From the NCBI GenBank assembly GCA_017408405.1, contig JAFQUP010000097.1, positions 1-38,289 on the forward strand: a stretch of 38,289 nucleotides of DNA, written 5' to 3'. Every line of letters starts with the position of its first letter. The first letter of the stretch is position 1. Shown here piece after piece: positions 25,398-32,266 of the stretch. Source of the stretch: Thermoguttaceae bacterium. GTDB lineage: Bacteria; Planctomycetota; Planctomycetia; Pirellulales; Thermoguttaceae. The position numbers and the translations under genes were made by a program. Under the pieces are notes generated by a model. The model did not search any database and was not told where the DNA came from. It saw only the letters and a program-made list of their open reading frames with translations.

Positions 25398-28001
25398 ATG
25401 CGCTTTTTATCTTCCTCGCTTCATTTTTTTTCGTTCTTTTTCGGAATTTTTTCTCTGATGTGTTCCCTCTCAGCCGCGGAAAAAGAACTCACCTCACCGA
25501 CTACGGAATCGCCCGCGTTTTCTCTCATTCGTCCCGAATCATTTCAGGGCCAAAATGAACTGGAACGTTTTACTCCTTATCTTCGCGGAAAAATGAAATC
25601 CTCCGCCGATGGAACGATCTGGTCATGCGAAGTTACCCCCGAGGATTTGCCCGCAGACATTACCTGGGAACAGGCGATGAATGCCGCCGTCTGGTCCGTC
25701 ACTCTCGATCAGAAAGAGCCGCGTCCAATACTCATCTCATGCGAAAGTCAGTTCACTGGACCGAAAAAAATTCCCGGAGGAGATTACTCTCTCTACGTTG
25801 ACGCGATCTACGATGACGACACGCCGCAGTGGGGAATCAAAGCCGTTTTTGAGGGAAACGCTCCCATTGACGGTAATGCCTGGGAATCCGCCCACGCCAT
25901 TTTCTGTCCCGAAAAACCAATCAAACGTCTTACCTGCTACTGCCTGTTTCGCCATCGGATTGGAAACGTAAAATTTCGTTCTCCGAAACTCATTCAGGCC
26001 AATCCTGAAAATAAAAGAATCATTACTTTTGACGGCCTGAGCGTTACCCAAAACAATAGACAAAACTCCCCTAATGATTCCATTCATTTTTATCTCCGGG
26101 ATACCGCGGAGAATTCCGACTGGTATTTACTCAATCCTGTCGCTTGCGAAAAAAAAGAAAACCTTACGATTCAAAAATTTGAAACGGCTCTCGGGTCTTC
26201 CTCTCCCCAATTTTCCGTCACCGCGGAAACTCAAACAGAAAAAAACGGATTTATTTCAGATACGTTAAAAATCCGTGCCCTGAAACCAGCCTCCCGCTGC
26301 GTCACGCTCGTCGCGGCCATTCCCGCGAAGAACATCGTTCGAGCGTTCCACGGTCTGGACAAGGTTGACGGCATTACCGGCCAAAAAGAAATTTACGCTT
26401 CCGTTTTTCCCACTCAAGCCGGAATGAAACAGCTCAGCCGATTCCCAATCCAGGGGGTCGCCTCTGACGCATCTGAAACCTGGTTCGGCCTGAATCCGCA
26501 TTTTCCCGCGGTTTACCGAACATTCTTCAATCCTTTCACGGATGAACTCTGCGTTGCTTTTGATTTAGGATTTATCCCGGAAAAAACAGAGTGGGAACTT
26601 CGTACCTGCCGATTCACTCAAACTGAAGGCGGAATGCGTCAAGCGTGGAAAACATACTGCGCGGCTTATCCTGAAGCGTTTTGCGTTCGTGTCCCTAAAA
26701 TGGGAAACTGGATGGCTTTCGCGCCAATCAGCCAAGTGAAAAATCCTGAGGATTTCGGTTTCGCCTTCAAGGAAGGAACTGATGAACCAGCGTGGGATGA
26801 CCAGAATGGAATGATTACGTTTCGGTACACAGAGCCGATGACATGGTGGATGAAATTTGATCTTCCCAAGAAAGAGGGGGAAACTGACGAAGAACTTGCC
26901 GCGCGAACAGGAAGAAATACGTCCCAGGAACTCCTCGCCCTCGGAGCGGAAACAGTAAAAGAACTGGCGGAAAAAGGAAATGGCTACGCCAAATCATGGC
27001 TCACCAGTGTCATGCATGATGAAACTGGCTCTCCCTATGGCCTATGGCTCGATACGCCGTGGTGCCGCGGAATAGTCTGGAGTCTTTCTGGACTCCCGAA
27101 TATTCCTGGAGATTCCGATTTCAAAAATAAATGGTCGGTTTCTTACGTTCAAAGCGTTTATCCAAAAACCGAAATTCCCGAAAACGTCCCGATGCCAGGT
27201 CCTGGAATTGACGGCGAGTACATTGACTCCGCGGAGGGGTACGTCACGGCCCAGCTTGATTTCCGTAAAGATCACTTGCCGCACACTGAAACGCCTCTAA
27301 CTTTCTCACTTGAGAACAGGACGCCAGCAATCTTCCGCGGTCTGACCACATTTGAATACGTACGCGGTATTGAACGGGATGTTCACGCTGCCGGTAAACT
27401 CATGATGGCCAACTCCACTCCCAGTCACATTTTCTGGCTTGCTCCTCTACTGGATGTCATGGGAACCGAATCAAATTGGAACTGGAACGGCAAATGGAAG
27501 CCAATGTCAATCGAGGAACTCCAATATCGCCGAATGATTTGCGCGGGTAAACCATTCTGCTTCCTGCAGAATACCGATTTTACCCTCTTCCCGTATGAAC
27601 TGAGTGAAAAATTCATGCAGAGAGCACTGGCTTTCGGTATGTTTCCAAGTTACTTCAGCGCGGATGCTTCCACAAAACACTATTTTAAGAATCCCGAACT
27701 TTACGAGCGGGATCGACCGCTTTTCAAAAAATACCTCCCGATCTGCCGAATGGTAGGAGAAGCCGGCTGGGAACCTCTCACCGGGGTCAAGGTCAATGAT
27801 TCGCGCCTGCTCATTGAACGTTTTGGAAATCCTCAAAACGGTCATTATTTCCTGACCCTGTTTAATCCGGAAAAGGAAACCATTGCCGCCGAAATCACTC
27901 ATTTCGAGCCGGAACTTAAGGGAAAAGCGGAAATCCTCACCGGTTCATTTGAGCTTGCTCCCGAATCGGTACTCGTCTTAAAAATTACGCCTGAAAAATA
28001 A
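25398..28001 (+). CDS. Large secreted protein, glycosidase-like, family not recognised
   Basis: The 867-residue product has a signal peptide (MRFLSSSLHFFSFFFGIFSLMCSLSA). The first ~300 residues look beta-rich. The second half is rich in Trp, Tyr and acidic residues and reads like a TIM-barrel glycosidase: MTWWMKFDLP, GIDGEYIDSAEGYVTAQLDF, FEYVRGIERDVHAAGKLMMANSTPSHIFWLAPLLDVMGTE, FPSYFSADASTKHYFKNPELYERDRPLFKKYLPICRMVGEAGWEPLTGV. The last ~70 residues form a beta-sheet tail typical after such barrels (ERFGNPQNGHYFLTLFNPEKE). The acidic residues in DGEYIDSAEG and MGTE are candidate catalytic groups, but I cannot assign a GH family. The frame is open from ATG 25362, but GGAG (25388-25391) lies 6 nt before ATG 25398, where the signal begins. 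A small secretin-like gene follows after 47 nt. Confidence 0.85.
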   Translation: MRFLSSSLHFFSFFFGIFSLMCSLSAAEKELTSPTTESPAFSLIRPESFQGQNELERFTPYLRGKMKSSADGTIWSCEVTPEDLPADITWEQAMNAAVWSVTLDQKEPRPILISCESQFTGPKKIPGGDYSLYVDAIYDDDTPQWGIKAVFEGNAPIDGNAWESAHAIFCPEKPIKRLTCYCLFRHRIGNVKFRSPKLIQANPENKRIITFDGLSVTQNNRQNSPNDSIHFYLRDTAENSDWYLLNPVACEKKENLTIQKFETALGSSSPQFSVTAETQTEKNGFISDTLKIRALKPASRCVTLVAAIPAKNIVRAFHGLDKVDGITGQKEIYASVFPTQAGMKQLSRFPIQGVASDASETWFGLNPHFPAVYRTFFNPFTDELCVAFDLGFIPEKTEWELRTCRFTQTEGGMRQAWKTYCAAYPEAFCVRVPKMGNWMAFAPISQVKNPEDFGFAFKEGTDEPAWDDQNGMITFRYTEPMTWWMKFDLPKKEGETDEELAARTGRNTSQELLALGAETVKELAEKGNGYAKSWLTSVMHDETGSPYGLWLDTPWCRGIVWSLSGLPNIPGDSDFKNKWSVSYVQSVYPKTEIPENVPMPGPGIDGEYIDSAEGYVTAQLDFRKDHLPHTETPLTFSLENRTPAIFRGLTTFEYVRGIERDVHAAGKLMMANSTPSHIFWLAPLLDVMGTESNWNWNGKWKPMSIEELQYRRMICAGKPFCFLQNTDFTLFPYELSEKFMQRALAFGMFPSYFSADASTKHYFKNPELYERDRPLFKKYLPICRMVGEAGWEPLTGVKVNDSRLLIERFGNPQNGHYFLTLFNPEKETIAAEITHFEPELKGKAEILTGSFELAPESVLVLKITPEK

Positions 28002-28048
28002 AATCAACTTTCCTGAAATTTCGAAAATTCCCCAAAGGAGAATCGCTC

Positions 28049-28738
28049 ATGCTTTCATTTTTTCGTTCGGCCGCGTGGAAAACACTATGCGCGTTTCTCC
28101 CGACTTTTTCCCTGATTTTTTTTATTCCAACCTCCAGTTCCGCGGAGGAAAATCATTCTCGCCAGTCCACGCGGAAAGATTCTTTTGGAATTTTCATTTC
28201 TGAAATTTCCTTAACTGGAAAAGATCTCCAAAAGGCCATCCACCGCGCGATGAAACGTTGGAAAACAGTCGAATCTTCCGATACTCAAAGCGCGGCGGCA
28301 GAATTACTCGCCCTTTACCAAGCGTTGGAAAAAGACTCATCTTTCACTCCATCCGCAAAAGAAAATCTCCTGCGAAATATTCGCCGGAAACTTGACCAGA
28401 TTTCGGTACTGATACTTAAAGAAATAACTCCGGAAAGCCAAAAGCCCCAAAGCGTTAAACAATTAAAAAAAACGGAACTGGGACAAGTGCCAAACGCACT
28501 AATGCCTGATCCCGGCTCAAAATCCAATACCGCTCGGAATCAAAAAGTCCAAGAATCAGGTGAAAACCTGGTTAATATCATTCAGGAAACGATTCATCCT
28601 GACACTTGGGAAACGAATGGAGGAAACGGCCAAATTCAGTTCTGGCTCCCAAACGGAACTTTAATCATTCGTCAAACGGATCCGGTTCACCAGGAAATCC
28701 AGGGGCTTTTAAACCAACTGCGGCGCGCAGGTAGTTAA
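28049..28738 (+). CDS. Small secreted protein with secretin-N-like C-terminus
   Basis: The 229-residue product has a signal peptide (to about residue 34, ...IPTSSSA). The middle is helical and charged (KAIHRAMKRWKTVESSDTQSAAAELLALYQAL). The C-terminal ~60 residues read NLVNIIQETIHPDTWETNGGNGQIQFWLPNGTLIIRQTDPVHQEIQGLLNQLRRA. This matches a pattern I know from many planctomycete proteins (I-x-P-x-W-x-x-x-G-G-x-G-x-I ... I-x-Q-T-x-x-x-H-x-x-I-x-x-L-L) that resembles the small N-domain of secretins and TonB-system proteins. AAAGGAG lies 8 nt before the ATG. It probably shares a transcript with the preceding gene; its role is unknown. Confidence 0.8.
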   Translation: MLSFFRSAAWKTLCAFLPTFSLIFFIPTSSSAEENHSRQSTRKDSFGIFISEISLTGKDLQKAIHRAMKRWKTVESSDTQSAAAELLALYQALEKDSSFTPSAKENLLRNIRRKLDQISVLILKEITPESQKPQSVKQLKKTELGQVPNALMPDPGSKSNTARNQKVQESGENLVNIIQETIHPDTWETNGGNGQIQFWLPNGTLIIRQTDPVHQEIQGLLNQLRRAGS

Positions 28739-28815
28739 TATTACCAATTTCATAAATTGAATCAGGGCGAAAATTTTCCATTCATATCTTTTTTCTGATT
28801 ATTTTCTTCAAGCCC

Positions 28816-28843
28816 TTGACATCTCCACAATTTGATTTAAAAT
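28816..28843 (+). promoter_or_regulatory. Promoter of the SDR-apbE-mqnC cluster
   Basis: Perfect TTGACA (28816-28821), 16-nt spacer, TAAAAT (28838-28843), about 50 nt before the first start codon. The rest of 28739-28894 shows nothing else. Confidence 0.8.
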
Positions 28844-28894
28844 AAACGGAAAGTACTTTTACTTTTCAGAATTACTGGATACTGGAGAAAATTC

Positions 28895-29698
28895 ATGTCA
28901 AACAGACCTTTAGCCGTCGTAACTGGTGCTTCCGATGGGATGGGCAAGGAATTCGCGCGTCAACTGGCAGCCATGGGAAATGATCTTTTACTGATCGCGC
29001 GGCGCGGATACGTTTTGGATGCCCTGAAAGACGAACTGGAAAAAGCCCACTCCGTTTCTGTTGAAACGATGCCCCTGGATCTCTCCAAACTGGAAAATAT
29101 CGAATTACTTGAGAAAAAAATCCAGGATTCTGACTCACTTCTCTGGCTGGTGAACGCGGCAGGATTCGGGTCTGGAAGCGCGATTTTTCCCCATGTGTCA
29201 CCAGATATTGAGACCCAAATGCTTACGCTCCACACGATTGCGCCAATGCGTTTATGCCGCGCGGCTCTCATCCCGATGAATGTGAATGGACGCGGATTTA
29301 TCATCAATATCGCTTCCGTCGCGGCATGGCTCGCTTCGGAGGGAGCTGTGGACTATACCGCGACAAAAGCGTTTCTTGTCGCGTTCTCCAAATCTCTTCA
29401 GGCGGACTGCCGCAAGACGGGCGTTCTCGTTCAGGCTCTCTGCCCAGGATTCGTCCGAACTGGATTTCATTCCTCCGAAACTATGAAAACCAGTTCAGAA
29501 CTTTACGACAATATTCCGAATTTCATGTGGGATAAACCGCAAAAAGTCGTGCTCAAATCCATTCGTGCGGCACAGCGCGAGTCATGGCACCGCGTTGTCT
29601 TCATTCCCTCCTTTTTTTATCGTGTTTTGAGTACTTTCACATACTGCCCAATACTTACTCCTCTGAGAATTTGGCTCTCCGGAGGAAAAATGCGTTAG
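28895..29698 (+). CDS. Short-chain dehydrogenase/reductase, intact active site
   Basis: The 267-residue NAD(P)-dependent oxidoreductase has the cofactor loop TGASDGMG (10-17), VNAAG near 86-90, and the complete catalytic set S141, Y154, K158 (NIASVAAW... VDYTATK). The overall pattern (FGSGSAIF..., CPGFVRTGFH, then a hydrophobic C-terminus FIPSFFYRVLSTFTYCPILTPLRIW) resembles the DltE/YqjQ-like subgroup acting on lipid-like or unknown carbonyl substrates. The hydrophobic tail may contact the membrane. GGAG lies 7 nt before the ATG. It is the first gene of a closely spaced set with apbE (66 nt), the NqrM-like gene and mqnC. Confidence 0.93.
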   Translation: MSNRPLAVVTGASDGMGKEFARQLAAMGNDLLLIARRGYVLDALKDELEKAHSVSVETMPLDLSKLENIELLEKKIQDSDSLLWLVNAAGFGSGSAIFPHVSPDIETQMLTLHTIAPMRLCRAALIPMNVNGRGFIINIASVAAWLASEGAVDYTATKAFLVAFSKSLQADCRKTGVLVQALCPGFVRTGFHSSETMKTSSELYDNIPNFMWDKPQKVVLKSIRAAQRESWHRVVFIPSFFYRVLSTFTYCPILTPLRIWLSGGKMR

Positions 29699-29764
29699 TT
29701 TGCCTTTGATTGCCGCTCCGTAACCTTTTCTTTTTTCAAGTTATTTTAATATTCAGGGACACTC

Positions 29765-30853
29765 ATGAAAATCCGAATTTGCCTTTTGATTTTTTTTCTG
29801 CTCTTAACCGGAATCCTCATTCTGGTTGGCGGAACATGCTCCGCCCTCGCGCCGAAATTGCTGCGTTTTGAAGGTGAATCAATGGGAACCACCTGGCACG
29901 TGAGCGTTATCTCCGACGGAAAGAATCCGATCTCTGAAGAAAAAGCACAAGCAATTCAAACCGTTCTCGAAGATGCTCTGAAGGCTGTGGATTTCAGAAT
30001 GTCCACTTGGAAAGAATTTACTGAACTTTCACGAATCAACGCCCAGGAAACGATTGAAGAAGATTTTGAGCTTTCACCTGAAATGGCACTGGTCATGAAA
30101 AAAGCTCTGGAAATCTCTCAAAAAACCAGCGGCGCGTATGATGTGACGATCGGACCGCTCGTTGATCTCTGGAAATTCGGCCCTACCAGGGATAATCCGG
30201 AAATGCCGGCGATCCCCAATGAGGAAGCAATCGCAAAAGCCAAATCACAAACAGGTTTTCAGGCATTGGAGTTAATTCCATCACAAAATTCAAATTCAGT
30301 CTGTCTGTCTCGCAAAAAAATGGGATTAAAAATTGATTTGTCCAGTATTGCCAAAGGATACGGCGTGGACTGTGCGGTAGAGGCATTGGAAAATATGGGA
30401 ATCAAAAATTTCATGGTTGAAGTCGGCGGTGAAGTACGTACTTCAGGAACAAACCATCTAAAAAAACCATGGCGTTTGGGAATTGAGCTGCCAATTCCAA
30501 ACTCAAATCTTTTATTCGGCACGACAGAACTTTCCGGTCAGTCGCTAGCCACTTCAGGCGATTACCGAAATTTCAAGATGGAAGGGGACAAACGCAGATC
30601 CCATATCATTGATCCGCGCACTGGGAAACCTGTGGAACACTCTCTCGTTTCTGTCTCTGTCATTGCCGCCGACTGCATGACGGCAGATGCCTGGGCAACC
30701 GCGTTCATGGTACTTGGTCCAGAAGAAGGAAAAAAAATAGCCGAAATGGAAAAAATACCTGTCCTCTTCCTGATTCAGGAAGGTCAAGAAATCAAATCAT
30801 TAAGTATGGGATTTCCAATTACCAAAAATCCATACTTAAAGAATGAACGATAA
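29765..30853 (+). CDS. apbE: FAD:protein FMN transferase (ApbE)
   Basis: The 362-residue enzyme attaches FMN covalently to Thr/Ser of target proteins such as NqrB/NqrC or RnfG/RnfD, on the periplasmic side. It has an N-terminal signal or anchor (ICLLIFFLLLTGILILVGG). The family blocks are in order: MGTTWHV (40-46), MSTWKEFTELSRIN, GAYDVTIGPLVDLWKFG, KGYGVDCAVEALENMGIKNFMVEVGGEVRTSG, GDYRNF, RRSHIIDPRTGKPV, and the Mg-binding C-terminal ADCMTADAWATAFMVLG. Length is typical. The Cys in the signal region (GGTC) is a poor lipobox, so lipid anchoring is doubtful. No target flavoprotein is encoded in the window; the next gene looks like the NQR maturation factor, pointing to Na+-NQR. Confidence 0.96.
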   Translation: MKIRICLLIFFLLLTGILILVGGTCSALAPKLLRFEGESMGTTWHVSVISDGKNPISEEKAQAIQTVLEDALKAVDFRMSTWKEFTELSRINAQETIEEDFELSPEMALVMKKALEISQKTSGAYDVTIGPLVDLWKFGPTRDNPEMPAIPNEEAIAKAKSQTGFQALELIPSQNSNSVCLSRKKMGLKIDLSSIAKGYGVDCAVEALENMGIKNFMVEVGGEVRTSGTNHLKKPWRLGIELPIPNSNLLFGTTELSGQSLATSGDYRNFKMEGDKRRSHIIDPRTGKPVEHSLVSVSVIAADCMTADAWATAFMVLGPEEGKKIAEMEKIPVLFLIQEGQEIKSLSMGFPITKNPYLKNER

Positions 30854-30914
30854 AAATTTAATTGTCTAAATTACCCAAAATTTACGACTTACTTTACTTT
30901 GGAAAGGATCTTCC

Positions 30915-31118
30915 ATGACAGCTGTCTTAGTCACTTTAGGGATTTCCATCCTGTTATTTCTGTTTTTCTTTTTCGCGATCGGATTTTCCCACCTGATCGG
31001 ACGACGAAAAATGATGTGTTCATGCGGCCGCGCACGCGCAATGGAGAAGGAACGGGAAGCCATTATCAAAAAAATCAAAAATATTGAAGATGTCCAGGAT
31101 GTGAAGCACTTCCGTTAA
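30915..31118 (+). CDS. Tiny membrane protein, NqrM-like
   Basis: The 67-residue product has one transmembrane helix (about residues 4-28, VLVTLGISILLFLFFFFAIGF), then IGRRKMMCSCGRA with Cys35 and Cys37, then a charged helix (EKEREAIIKKIKNIEDVQDVKHF). The layout of a short N-terminal helix, Arg-Arg/Lys pair and SCG motif matches NqrM (DUF539), the factor that supplies iron to the NqrD/NqrE site of Na+-NQR. Canonical NqrM has more cysteines; here only the CSC pair is seen, and the charged tail is unfamiliar. AAAGGA (30903-30908) sits 6 nt before the ATG. The position directly after apbE supports the call. An unrelated small membrane protein is the alternative. Confidence 0.6.
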   Translation: MTAVLVTLGISILLFLFFFFAIGFSHLIGRRKMMCSCGRARAMEKEREAIIKKIKNIEDVQDVKHFR

Positions 31119-31171
31119 TGTCCTTCGGTAAACGAATTTTTATTTCAAGAAACAGAATTCCAATCAAATAA

Positions 31172-32266
31172 ATGAACACGAAACTAAAAAAACTTCTTCC
31201 TGACGTAGCGAAAGGAACTCATCGTCTGACTTCCAAAGAGGCTTTGGAGCTGTTTCAATGCTCTGACCTCGCTCTTCTCGGAAGAACCGCGGATGCGGTC
31301 ACCAGAAGACTTCATCCGGAAAATTACCGTACGTTCAATGTCGATCGAAACATTAATTACTCAAATATTTGCGAATGCCGCTGCCGTTTCTGCGGTTTTT
31401 CCTGTGACGATAAAGATCCGGCTGGATATGTCATTTCTCGCGATGAAATGTTTCAGAAAATTGAAGAAACCATTGCGCTGGGAGGAAATCAGATTCTTCT
31501 CCAGGGCGGGTTGAATCCCAATTTACGTCTTGAGTGGTTCGAAGAATTATTTGAAGCCATTCGCAGCCGTTTTCCTTCGCTCAATATTCACGGTTTAAGC
31601 GCGACTGAAATCTGGTACCTGGCACGCCTTGAAAAAATCTCAATGGAAGAAGTCATGAAACGTCTCCGAAACGTCGGGCTGCGAACGATTCCTGGAGGCG
31701 GCGCTGAAATTCTGGACGATGAAGTCCGGATGAAAATCAGTCCTAAAAAAATTCCGACCAGGGAATGGCTTCAGGTCATGCGGTTATGGCATGAAATGGG
31801 CGGTTTCTCCACCGCGACCATGATGTTCGGTCACGTGGAATCGCTGGAACATCGTGTCGCTCATCTTGAAAGAATTCGCAATCTTCAGGATGAAACACAC
31901 GGTTTCACGGCTTTCATTTCATGGACTTACCAGCCGTTTCAAAATTTCAGACTTCAGAAAGTCGGTTCTTTTGAATACCTCAAGACTCTTGCCATTGCCC
32001 GCCTTTTCCTGGACAATATCCCCAATATTCAGGCGAGTTGGGTCACGCAGGGAATGAAAATCGGACAACTGGCGCTTGCTTTCGGCGCAAATGACATGGG
32101 GAGTCTGATGATTGAAGAAAATGTCGTTGCTTCATGCGGAACAGTCTTCCACACGACAGAAAAAGAAATGCGCGACGCGATTCGCCGCGCGGGATTTGAA
32201 CCTAAAAAAAGAAACGTTTTTTACGAAATTATCGAGGAAACGTCAACTACTTCTCAAATCGAATAA
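31172..32266 (+). CDS. mqnC: Cyclic dehypoxanthinyl futalosine synthase (MqnC)
   Basis: This 364-residue radical SAM enzyme of the futalosine menaquinone pathway cyclises dehypoxanthinyl futalosine. The 4Fe-4S motif CxxxCxxC is C67-C71-C74 (NICECRCRFCGF). Diagnostic MqnC blocks follow: LLQGGLNPNLRLEWFEELF, IHGLSATEI, GLRTIPGGGAEILDDEVR, STATMMFGHVESLEHRVAHL, FTAFISWTYQPFQN, LDNIPNIQASWVTQG, ALAFGANDMGSLMIEENVV. The IPGGGAEI and WVTQG blocks favour MqnC over the related MqnE. No Shine-Dalgarno is obvious before the ATG. The 3' end overlaps the convergent GH99-like gene by 20 nt. No other mqn gene is in the window. Confidence 0.95.
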   Translation: MNTKLKKLLPDVAKGTHRLTSKEALELFQCSDLALLGRTADAVTRRLHPENYRTFNVDRNINYSNICECRCRFCGFSCDDKDPAGYVISRDEMFQKIEETIALGGNQILLQGGLNPNLRLEWFEELFEAIRSRFPSLNIHGLSATEIWYLARLEKISMEEVMKRLRNVGLRTIPGGGAEILDDEVRMKISPKKIPTREWLQVMRLWHEMGGFSTATMMFGHVESLEHRVAHLERIRNLQDETHGFTAFISWTYQPFQNFRLQKVGSFEYLKTLAIARLFLDNIPNIQASWVTQGMKIGQLALAFGANDMGSLMIEENVVASCGTVFHTTEKEMRDAIRRAGFEPKKRNVFYEIIEETSTTSQIE

